From an uncultured Bacilli bacterium (lineage in GTDB: Bacteria > Bacillota_I > Bacilli_A > RF39 > UBA660), in assembly GCA_947631885.1 (NCBI GenBank), contig CANRMZ010000067.1:1-6845 (forward strand): a stretch of 6,845 bases of DNA, given 5' to 3'. Below are positions 1-5,335 of the stretch, piece after piece (within the stretch, counting starts at the first letter, position 1; every line of letters begins with the position of its first letter). The translations under genes were made by a program, and so were the position numbers. Below the pieces are notes generated by a model, which saw only the letters and a program-made list of their open reading frames with translations, was not told the origin of the DNA and did no database searches.

Positions 1-60
1 ATTGCAAAATATACTAATGTTGCTATAGATATAGTTAAAGAAATAGAAAGTAAATCTTAA
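1..60 (+). CDS. 3' end of an unrecognised upstream gene (partial)
   Basis: Reading from base 1, an open frame of 19 codons ends at TAA (58-60) and gives the C-terminal peptide IAKYTNVAIDIVKEIESKS. The peptide looks like an amphipathic, Lys/Glu-rich terminal helix, which is common at the end of cytosolic proteins, but it is too short to assign to a family. Codon use resembles the downstream genes. No hairpin with a U-run follows the stop, so some transcription from this gene could enter the T-box leader. The frame could be a chance opening, but its fit in composition and its stop just before a promoter make a real gene end more likely. Confidence 0.6.
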   Translation: MAKYTNVAIDIVKEIESKS

Positions 61-92
61 TATAATATATGGATATAAATGCTTGATTTTTA

Positions 93-121
93 TTGACTAA
101 AACAGCTTTTTATATTAAAAT
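93..121 (+). promoter_or_regulatory. Sigma-A-type promoter of the hisS operon
   Basis: The -35 box TTGACT (93-98) and the -10 box TAAAAT (116-121) are separated by exactly 17 bp, each matching consensus at five of six bases. Transcription would start near A127 or A129, only a few bases before the first helix of the T-box leader, which supports the assignment. A second -10-like string, TATATT (111-116), has no properly spaced -35 and is less likely. This is the only strong promoter I noticed; I did not scan gene interiors exhaustively. Confidence 0.72.
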
Positions 122-194
122 TATTTATATATTTTCTGTGGGAAATTGACGACTTCCATTAACATAGAAACGCTATTTAAGCGATAAATAAATG

Positions 195-259
195 AGACCT
201 AGAAGTAAGGTGGCACCGTGGTGGTTTATCCATCGCCCTTACATGTTCTAGGTCTTTTT
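195..259 (+). terminator. Intrinsic terminator of the T-box leader (attenuator)
   Basis: AGACCTAGAA (195-204) pairs perfectly with TTCTAGGTCT (246-255), ten base pairs. The helix runs straight into a U-run (TTTTT at 255-259, then another four T after one C). The enclosed segment is the antiterminator itself, so by eye the terminator and antiterminator look nested rather than mutually exclusive. A terminated transcript would be about 130 nt. The hisS ribosome site lies just past the U-run, so termination here silences the whole operon. Confidence 0.85.
205..242 (+). promoter_or_regulatory. T-box antiterminator with tRNA acceptor-binding bulge
   Basis: Helix A1 is GTAAGG (205-210) paired with CCTTAC (237-242). 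The seven-base bulge TGGCACC (211-217) is the hallmark T-box sequence, whose first four bases (TGGC) pair with the NCCA end of an uncharged tRNA. Helix A2 is 218-224 paired with 230-236, including two G-U wobbles, closed by loop TTTAT (225-229). All elements of the canonical antiterminator are present and well paired. Base C214 sets the preferred discriminator as G. Confidence 0.9.
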
Positions 260-266
260 CTTTTAT

Positions 267-273
267 AGGAGGG
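267..273 (+). promoter_or_regulatory. Ribosome binding site of hisS
   Basis: AGGAGGG lies five bases before the ATG at 279. This strong Shine-Dalgarno site fixes the hisS start and sits immediately after the terminator U-run. It is not obviously masked by the leader structure, so control is more likely transcriptional than translational. Confidence 0.9.
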
Positions 274-278
274 ATATT

Positions 279-1517
279 ATGATAATTAAACCAAAAGGAT
301 GTTATGATTTACTTGGGGAGGATGCTAGAATTTATAAACATATTGAAGATGTGGTAGATGCTTATGCTGCTGTATATGATTATAAATTTATTAGAACACC
401 ACTTTTTGAAAATGCTGAACTATTTAAAAGAGGTGTAGGTGAAAGCTCTGATATAGTTCAAAAAGAGACTTATGATTTTACTGATCGTTCTAATAGAGTT
501 TTAACGCTTAGACCGGAAGGCACTGCTGGAGTTGTAAGAAGCTTTATTGAAAATAAACTTTATGCTGACCCATCAGGTATTAATAAGTTATATTATATTG
601 GTACTATGTATCGTTATGAAAGACCAGGACTAGGCAGAAATAGAGAATTTACGCAATTTGGTCTTGAAGCTTTAGGCAGTGATGATCCTTTAATCGATGC
701 AGAAATTATATCTTTTAGCGTTAACGTATTAAGAGAGCTTGGATTAGACGTTACAGTGCATATTAATAACCTTGGCGGTATAGAAGATAGAGAAAACTAT
801 AAAAAGGCTTTAAAAGAGTATTTAATGCCTCATATAAATGATTTGTGTGAAGATTGTCAAAAGAGAATTGAGATTAATCCTCTTCGAATTCTTGATTGTA
901 AAGTTGATGCTGATAGTGATATTTTGAAAAATGCACCAGATATCTTAAAATATCAATCTGAAGAAAGTGAAAAGAGATTTAAAAAGGTCCTTGAATATTT
1001 AGATTACTTAGATATTGATTATGAAATTGATAATACTCTAGTAAGAGGACTAGATTATTATGATTATATGGTTTATGAATTAAAGCTTGATGATTCACTT
1101 GCTCTAGGCGGTGGCGGAAGATATAACCATTTAGTATCTGAACTGGATGGGCCTGAAGTTCCTTGTGTAGGCTTTGCTTGTGGTATTGAAAGAATAATTA
1201 ATTGTCTTAAAGAAAAAGGCTTACAAGATGAATATGTAGATGTTTATATCTTAGCAGTTAATGAAGAAGAAAAGATGAAAGCTAATATCTTGATGCAAGA
1301 TTTAAGATTAAATGGAATTACTTGTGAAACAGATTATTTAAATAAAGGGTTAAAAGCTCAGTTTAAAGATGCTGATAGACATAATGCTAAACAACTTATT
1401 ATTCTAAATAGTGATATGCTTGCTAAAGGCATGATTAATGTTAAAGATAATATAACTAAAGAAGAAACAACTGTTGCAGAAGATGAAATTATTGATCATA
1501 TGTTAAGTTTGTTATAA
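279..1517 (+). CDS. hisS: Histidine--tRNA ligase (HisRS)
   Basis: This cytosolic class II synthetase joins histidine to tRNA-His using ATP. The 412-residue protein is of normal bacterial length. Visible signatures are the N-terminal KGCYD (6-10, usually KGTxD), motif 2 around YRYERP (111-116) with RNREFTQFG (120-128), and the HisRS-specific LVRGLDYY (254-261, catalytic Arg256). GGGGRY (277-282) and motif 3 GFACGIERI (298-306) follow. LCEDCQKRIE and PLRILDCK (189-208) match the bacterial HisRS insertion region. Residues from about 320 to the end form the anticodon-binding domain, which with Arg256 argues against the HisZ regulatory paralogue. After LVRGLDYY the sequence reads DYMVYE where TxTVFE-like residues are common, a mild divergence. 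It is the first gene after the T-box. The start follows a strong ribosome site, and the stop is backed by a second in-frame stop (TAG, 1524-1526). Confidence 0.97.
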   Translation: MIIKPKGCYDLLGEDARIYKHIEDVVDAYAAVYDYKFIRTPLFENAELFKRGVGESSDIVQKETYDFTDRSNRVLTLRPEGTAGVVRSFIENKLYADPSGINKLYYIGTMYRYERPGLGRNREFTQFGLEALGSDDPLIDAEIISFSVNVLRELGLDVTVHINNLGGIEDRENYKKALKEYLMPHINDLCEDCQKRIEINPLRILDCKVDADSDILKNAPDILKYQSEESEKRFKKVLEYLDYLDIDYEIDNTLVRGLDYYDYMVYELKLDDSLALGGGGRYNHLVSELDGPEVPCVGFACGIERIINCLKEKGLQDEYVDVYILAVNEEEKMKANILMQDLRLNGITCETDYLNKGLKAQFKDADRHNAKQLIILNSDMLAKGMINVKDNITKEETTVAEDEIIDHMLSLL

Positions 1518-1518
1518 G

Positions 1519-1522
1519 TAGG
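1519..1522 (+). promoter_or_regulatory. Weak ribosome binding site of the unknown gene
   Basis: TAGG, seven bases before the ATG at 1530, is the only Shine-Dalgarno-like string in the 12-base gap after hisS. It is much weaker than the sites of hisS, asnS, aspS and gatB. This suggests low expression or dependence on ribosomes finishing hisS. Confidence 0.45.
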
Positions 1523-1529
1523 CTAGTTT

Positions 1530-1892
1530 ATGGATTCATTAAAACTATTTACTGTAGATGAAGTAAGAAATTTGCTAGTTAAATGGTGGATGCTTTATAA
1601 AGAGATTGATACAGATGCTGTTACTAATTATAAATTCATGTATCTAGTTTATTATAGAACTTTTGAACTTATGAGTTTAGCTACTATTAACGGAGAAAAA
1701 GATAATACCTTCTTTGTTGAAGCTGTAATTAATGGTACAGCTGAAGATATGTTAGATAATGTGAAAAAAATGATTAAGCAAAAGTATCCTTTACAGGAAT
1801 ACTTTATAAGAGCTACGGAAAGCATGTTAATACGACTTTATTCTTTACCTCTTGATAGTGAGCCACTATTTGGAGGCACAGGAAGAAAATAA
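1530..1892 (+). CDS. Unrecognised 120-residue protein between hisS and asnS
   Basis: I do not recognise this family. The 120-residue product has no signal peptide, no convincing membrane segment and no obvious metal or nucleotide motif. It looks mainly alpha-helical and is rich in aromatics: Trp19-Trp20, a Tyr/Phe-rich helix around 34-46 with YLVYYRTFEL, then YPLQEYF (86-92). The charged region 72-85 resembles an amphipathic helix, and the protein ends in a short Gly-rich basic tail, GGTGRK. It lies 12 bp after hisS and 18 bp before asnS on the same strand, with similar codon use, so it is probably cotranscribed under the T-box. Two in-frame stops upstream rule out a fusion with hisS. The only plausible start is the ATG at 1530, with a weak ribosome site (TAGG, 1519-1522). 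A role in translation is only a guess from context. Confidence 0.78.
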   Translation: MDSLKLFTVDEVRNLLVKWWMLYKEIDTDAVTNYKFMYLVYYRTFELMSLATINGEKDNTFFVEAVINGTAEDMLDNVKKMIKQKYPLQEYFIRATESMLIRLYSLPLDSEPLFGGTGRK

Positions 1893-1910
1893 ATAATATA
1901 GGAGATTAAA

Positions 1911-3281
1911 ATGGATATAATAGATATAAAGAAAAATATTAAAGAATATGTTGGTAAAGAAGTAAGAGTTGAGGGCTGGATTAGAAATCATCGACCTCAG
2001 AAGGAATTTGGCTTTATTGCTTTTAATGATGGAACTGAACAAAATGGTATTCAAGTAGTATATGATAAAAGTATTAGTAATTTTGAAGAAATTAGTAAGC
2101 TTTTAGTAGGCTGTGCTATAGAAGTTCATGGTGAACTTGTCAAATCCCAAGGCAAAGAAGATTATGAAATAAAAGCATGGGAAGTAAAACTTTTAGGTGA
2201 TTGCCCTGAAGATTATCCTATTCAACCAAAAAGACATACAAGAGAATTTTTAAGAGAACAAGGCTACTTAAGAGTAAGAACTAATCTTTTTAGAGCCGTA
2301 TTTAGAGTAAGAAGTGTAGCAGCTTATGCTATTCATAAATACTTTCAAGAAAGAAACTTTGTCTATGTTCATACCCCTTTGATAACAGCTAATGATGGTG
2401 AAGGAGCAGGACAAATGTTCCAAGTAACGACTTTAGATTTAGAAAGAGTAGCAAAAGAAGGCAAAGTAGATTATTCTAAAGATTTCTTTGGTAAGCAAGT
2501 AGGACTTGCTGTTACGGGCCAACTTGAAGGTGAAACCTTTGCTATGAACTACAAGAAAATTTATACTTTCGGGCCAACTTTTAGAGCAGAAAACTCTAAT
2601 ACTAAAACTCATGCTTCCGAGTTCTGGATGATTGAACCTGAAATGGCTTTCTGTGACCTTGATGGTGATATGGATATAATGGAAGGCATGCTTAAGTACG
2701 TCGTTAAGTATGTTTTAGATAATTGCCCTGAGGAAATGAGATTCTTTGATGAATTTGTTGAAAAAGGTTTAATTAATAAATTAACTAAACTAGTTAATAG
2801 CAACTTTAAAAGAATTGATCATGAAGAAGTTATTACTATTCTTAAAAATGCTCCAGTTAAATGGGAGTTTGAACCTGAATATGGTGAAGATATAGCTCGA
2901 GAACATGAAAAATATATTACCGAGTTCTTTGATGGCCCTGTGTTTATTAAAAATTGGCCAAAAGATATTAAAGCCTTTTATATGAAACAAAACCCAGATG
3001 GTAAAACTGTTGCTGCTGTTGACCTTGAAGTACCGGGAGCAGGAGAGTTAATGGGCGGAAGTCAAAGAGAAGAAGATTATGATAAGCTTTTACAAAGAAT
3101 TAGAGAACTTGGTATGAAGGAAGAAGACTTTGACTGGTATCTAAATTTAAGAAAATATGGTACTTGTGTTCATTCAGGTTTTGGTATGGGCTTTGAAAGA
3201 CTTATTATTTATATTACCGGAGTAGATAATATAAGAGATGTTATTCCTTATCCAAGAACTCCAGGTAATTGTGATTTTTAA
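1911..3281 (+). CDS. asnS: Asparagine--tRNA ligase (AsnRS)
   Basis: This class IIb synthetase charges tRNA-Asn directly with asparagine in the cytosol. The 456 residues are normal for bacterial AsnRS. The N-terminal OB-fold anticodon domain spans about 17-95 and includes VRVEGWIRNHR and FGFIAFNDGT. The catalytic domain has VTGQLEGETF (201-210), motif 2 FGPTFRAENSNTKTHASEFWMIEPEMAF (220-247, Arg225), and motif 3 GFGMGFERL (423-431, Arg430), ending in RDVIPYPRTPGNCDF. The FRAENSNT and PRTPGN signatures separate AsnRS from AspRS and from the AsnA/GenX relatives. The start is fixed by AGGAG (1900-1904), six bases from the ATG. Ten bases separate its stop from aspS. Its presence means the organism need not make Asn-tRNA by transamidation, which bears on the role of the gat genes downstream. 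Confidence 0.97.
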   Translation: MDIIDIKKNIKEYVGKEVRVEGWIRNHRPQKEFGFIAFNDGTEQNGIQVVYDKSISNFEEISKLLVGCAIEVHGELVKSQGKEDYEIKAWEVKLLGDCPEDYPIQPKRHTREFLREQGYLRVRTNLFRAVFRVRSVAAYAIHKYFQERNFVYVHTPLITANDGEGAGQMFQVTTLDLERVAKEGKVDYSKDFFGKQVGLAVTGQLEGETFAMNYKKIYTFGPTFRAENSNTKTHASEFWMIEPEMAFCDLDGDMDIMEGMLKYVVKYVLDNCPEEMRFFDEFVEKGLINKLTKLVNSNFKRIDHEEVITILKNAPVKWEFEPEYGEDIAREHEKYITEFFDGPVFIKNWPKDIKAFYMKQNPDGKTVAAVDLEVPGAGELMGGSQREEDYDKLLQRIRELGMKEEDFDWYLNLRKYGTCVHSGFGMGFERLIIYITGVDNIRDVIPYPRTPGNCDF

Positions 3282-3287
3282 GGAGAT
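3279..3287 (+). promoter_or_regulatory. aspS ribosome binding site overlapping the asnS stop
   Basis: TAAGGAGAT contains both the asnS stop codon (3279-3281) and the aspS Shine-Dalgarno core (AGGAG, 3281-3285), five bases from the ATG at 3291. A ribosome ending asnS is placed on the aspS start region, suggesting translational coupling. Confidence 0.85.
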
Positions 3288-3290
3288 ATT

Positions 3291-5045
3291 ATGAAGAAGT
3301 TTAATAATAATGATTTTCGTATAACAGATGTAGGTAAAGAATTTACCGTTTATGGTTGGGTTAATAGAATGCGTAATATGGGTGGCGTTATCTTTGTTGA
3401 CCTTCGTGATAGAACGGGATTACTTCAAGTAGTATTTAATAAAACTAGTTTGGAAAGTGATTTTGCCGAAGCTGAAAATTTAAAAAGTGAATATTGTCTT
3501 AAAATAACAGGCACTATTCAAAAAAGGGCTGAAGCAAATCCTAATCTTGCTACTGGTGAAGTAGAAATGCTTGCCAAAAATCTTGAAGTATTATCTAGTT
3601 CTGCAGAACTTCCATATAATCTATATGAAGATGGTAAAGCGTTAGAAAATACGACTTTAAAATATCGTTATCTAGAACTTAGAAAAGATAAATATCATCG
3701 TATTATTGAATCAAGAGCTAAGATAATGAAATCAATTAGAGAGTATTTAGATGATAATGGTTTTACGGAAATTGAAACCCCAATCTTATGTAAGAGTACT
3801 CCAGAAGGAGCAAGAGACTATATTGTACCATCAAGAGTAAATAAAGGGTCATTTTATGCCCTTCCACAAAGCCCCCAAATATTTAAGCAACTATTAATGG
3901 TTGCAGGCTTTGAAAGATATTATCAAATAGCTAAGTGTTTTAGAGATGAAGATTTAAGAGCTGATAGACAACCAGAATTTACGCAAGTGGATATGGAAAT
4001 GAGCTTTGTTAATGAAGAAGATATCATGAATACAGTCGAGGGCTTAATAAGAAAGATTATGCTTGATGTTAAAGGCCTTACTATCGGTGAAATCCCTAGA
4101 ATGAAATATGATGATGCTATGAACTTTTATGGCTCTGATAAACCAGATACTAGATTTGAGATGAAGCTTAATGATATAACCGAAGTTTTACGTGGAACTT
4201 CGATGAATATGTTTAATAGTGTTATTACTGATGGAGGCGTAGTTAAATGTATAGTTGTTAAGAATAATGCTGATAAATACTCTCGTAAGGATATTGATGG
4301 TTTAACAGATTCTGTTAAAGTATTTGGAGCTAAAGGTCTTGCTTACTTAAAATATGAAGATGGGGCCTTTACCGGTTCAATAGCTAAAAATGTTGAAGAA
4401 GAAAGACTAAATAAATTAAAAGAAGTACTTGGTCTTGAAAATAATGACTTAGTTTTGATAATTGCGGATAAATTAAATGTAGCTAATACTTCTTTAGGAG
4501 CTTTAAGAATTAATGTTGCTAAGAATTTAAATTTAATTCCAGATGGCTTATTTAATTTCCTATGGGTAACTGATTTTCCGGCTTTTGAATGGTCTGAGAC
4601 GGAAGGAAGATATATGGCTTGTCATCATCCATTTACAATGCCTAAAGATGAAGATGTTGATAAGCTTTTAACGGATAAAGCTCATGTATATTCTAAAGCT
4701 TATGATATTGTTTTAAATGGTTATGAAGCTGGTGGTGGATCTATAAGAATTCATAATCAAGAAGTTCAAAGAAAGATGTTTGAAGCTCTAGAACTTACCG
4801 AAGAACAAATTAAAGAAAAATTTGGCTTCTTTGTTGAGGCTTTAAAATATGGTACTCCTCCGCATGGAGGTCTTGCTCTAGGTCTTGACCGTTTAGTTAT
4901 GATCTTAAATGATACTGATAATATTAAGGATGTTATTGCATTTCCTAAAACCCAAAGTGCATCATGCTTAATGAGTGAAGCTCCAAGTGAAGTTACGGAA
5001 GACCAACTTAAAGACTTAGGAATCAAGGTGGTGGATAATAAATAA
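3291..5045 (+). CDS. aspS: Aspartate--tRNA ligase, bacterial type (AspRS)
   Basis: This class IIb synthetase charges tRNA-Asp with aspartate. At 584 residues it has the length of the bacterial type, including the GAD insertion domain (roughly 285-420) that archaeal-type enzymes lack. The N-terminal OB-fold carries YGWVNRMRNMGGVIFVDLRDRTG (21-43). The catalytic core shows ESRAKI (140-145), STPEGARDYIVPSR (169-182), SPQIFKQ (194-200), motif 2 FRDEDLRADRQPEFTQVDMEMSF (217-239, Arg218), MACHHPFTMP (442-451) and motif 3 GLALGLDRL (527-535, Arg534). In the anticodon-binding loop the usual RRRDLG or RRRDHG reads RMRNMG, with Met30 where, from memory, Leu marks Asn-discriminating and His marks non-discriminating enzymes. 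With asnS next door a discriminating enzyme is expected. It shares one base with gatC. Confidence 0.97.
   Translation: MKKFNNNDFRITDVGKEFTVYGWVNRMRNMGGVIFVDLRDRTGLLQVVFNKTSLESDFAEAENLKSEYCLKITGTIQKRAEANPNLATGEVEMLAKNLEVLSSSAELPYNLYEDGKALENTTLKYRYLELRKDKYHRIIESRAKIMKSIREYLDDNGFTEIETPILCKSTPEGARDYIVPSRVNKGSFYALPQSPQIFKQLLMVAGFERYYQIAKCFRDEDLRADRQPEFTQVDMEMSFVNEEDIMNTVEGLIRKIMLDVKGLTIGEIPRMKYDDAMNFYGSDKPDTRFEMKLNDITEVLRGTSMNMFNSVITDGGVVKCIVVKNNADKYSRKDIDGLTDSVKVFGAKGLAYLKYEDGAFTGSIAKNVEEERLNKLKEVLGLENNDLVLIIADKLNVANTSLGALRINVAKNLNLIPDGLFNFLWVTDFPAFEWSETEGRYMACHHPFTMPKDEDVDKLLTDKAHVYSKAYDIVLNGYEAGGGSIRIHNQEVQRKMFEALELTEEQIKEKFGFFVEALKYGTPPHGGLALGLDRLVMILNDTDNIKDVIAFPKTQSASCLMSEAPSEVTEDQLKDLGIKVVDNK
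5025..5034 (+). promoter_or_regulatory. gatC ribosome binding site inside the end of aspS
   Basis: AAGGTGGTGG lies within the last codons of aspS. Its AAGG part is 16 bases, and its last GGTGG 10 bases, before the gatC ATG at 5045. The spacing is long to borderline, so gatC initiation may rely partly on reinitiation at the TAATG junction. Confidence 0.6.
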
Positions 5046-5335
5046 TGTTTACAAGAGAAATGATGATAGATTACGCTGATAAACTACTAATTGGTTTATC
5101 AGATGAAGAAATAAACACTTTATTAAGCGAATTCGACGTTATTAATGAAAATATGGAACTAATTGATAAGATTCCTGGTATTGAAAAAGTAGAACCTCAA
5201 TCTTTTCCTACGGACTATACAATATCTTCTTTAAGAGAAGATAAAGCTGAAGAATCACTTCCTATTGAAGATATCTTAAGAAATTGTGATGGTCAAATCG
5301 ATAGAATGGTTGAAGTTCCAAAGGTGGTAGGCTAA
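5045..5335 (+). CDS. gatC: Glu/Asp-tRNA amidotransferase subunit C (GatC)
   Basis: GatC is the small subunit that wraps between GatA and GatB and stabilises the GatCAB amidotransferase. The 96-residue length is typical. Two N-terminal helices (about 3-37) are followed by an extended segment with VEPQSFP (49-55). The hallmark C-terminal part is LREDKAEESLPIEDILRN (63-80), ending in EVPKVVG (90-96). The LRED...SLP...VPKV pattern is characteristic of GatC. The gene starts at the ATG sharing its A with the aspS stop (TAATG at 5043-5047) and ends in an identical TAATG overlap with gatA. Its place before gatA and gatB confirms the assignment. Confidence 0.94.
   Translation: MFTREMMIDYADKLLIGLSDEEINTLLSEFDVINENMELIDKIPGIEKVEPQSFPTDYTISSLREDKAEESLPIEDILRNCDGQIDRMVEVPKVVG
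5321..5327 (+). promoter_or_regulatory. gatA ribosome binding site inside gatC
   Basis: AAGGTGG in the last gatC codons lies seven bases before the gatA ATG at 5335. It is moderately strong and well spaced. It also encodes part of the conserved PKVV tail of GatC. Confidence 0.75.

Larger units (their letters stand above)
133..259 (+). promoter_or_regulatory. T-box riboswitch leader, very short Stem I, probable Asp (or Asn) specifier
   Basis: T-box leaders bind a specific tRNA and sense whether its 3' end is uncharged, controlling read-through of a terminator. Seen here in order: a Stem I-like hairpin with outer helix 133-140/163-170 (one G-U pair), a 3'-side bulge ATTAA (158-162), inner helix GGAA/TTCC (141-144/154-157) and loop ATTGACGAC (145-153). 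A small hairpin follows, CGCT-ATTTA-AGCG (171-183), in the Stem III position. Then come the antiterminator with its TGGCACC bulge and the terminator. The loop offers two back-to-back GAC (Asp) codons. The bulge base C214 would pair with discriminator G73, typical of tRNA-Asp and tRNA-Asn but not of tRNA-His (C73). The identity as a T-box is firm. The specifier choice is inference, because the usual specifier loop, AG bulge and distal loop of a long Stem I are absent. Confidence 0.9.

Noticed and set aside
58..92. A terminator for the upstream gene
   Set aside because: The segment is AT-rich but has no GC-containing hairpin followed by a U-run, so no terminator can be supported.
236..273. Sequestration of the hisS ribosome site by CCCTT (236-240) pairing with 269-273
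   Set aside because: Only five pairs including one G-U are possible, and this would compete with the much better antiterminator and terminator helices. Translational control is not supported.
279..1517. HisZ (ATP phosphoribosyltransferase regulatory subunit) instead of HisRS
   Set aside because: The intact LVRGLDYY, motif 2 and C-terminal anticodon-binding domain, with no histidine biosynthesis genes nearby, point to a true synthetase.
1866..2054. Antisense open frame of 62 codons across the start of asnS
   Set aside because: It lies opposite the asnS ribosome site and start and encodes a low-complexity Phe/Tyr/Ile-rich peptide expected from AT-rich antisense DNA. The sense gene explains the region.
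2609..2990. Two overlapping antisense open frames inside asnS
   Set aside because: Both lie opposite well-conserved AsnRS sequence, have no convincing ribosome site, and show no recognisable protein features.
4766..5026. Antisense open frame of 86 codons opposite the aspS 3' end
   Set aside because: It mirrors the conserved AspRS motif 3 region. Its openness follows from codon bias on the sense strand.
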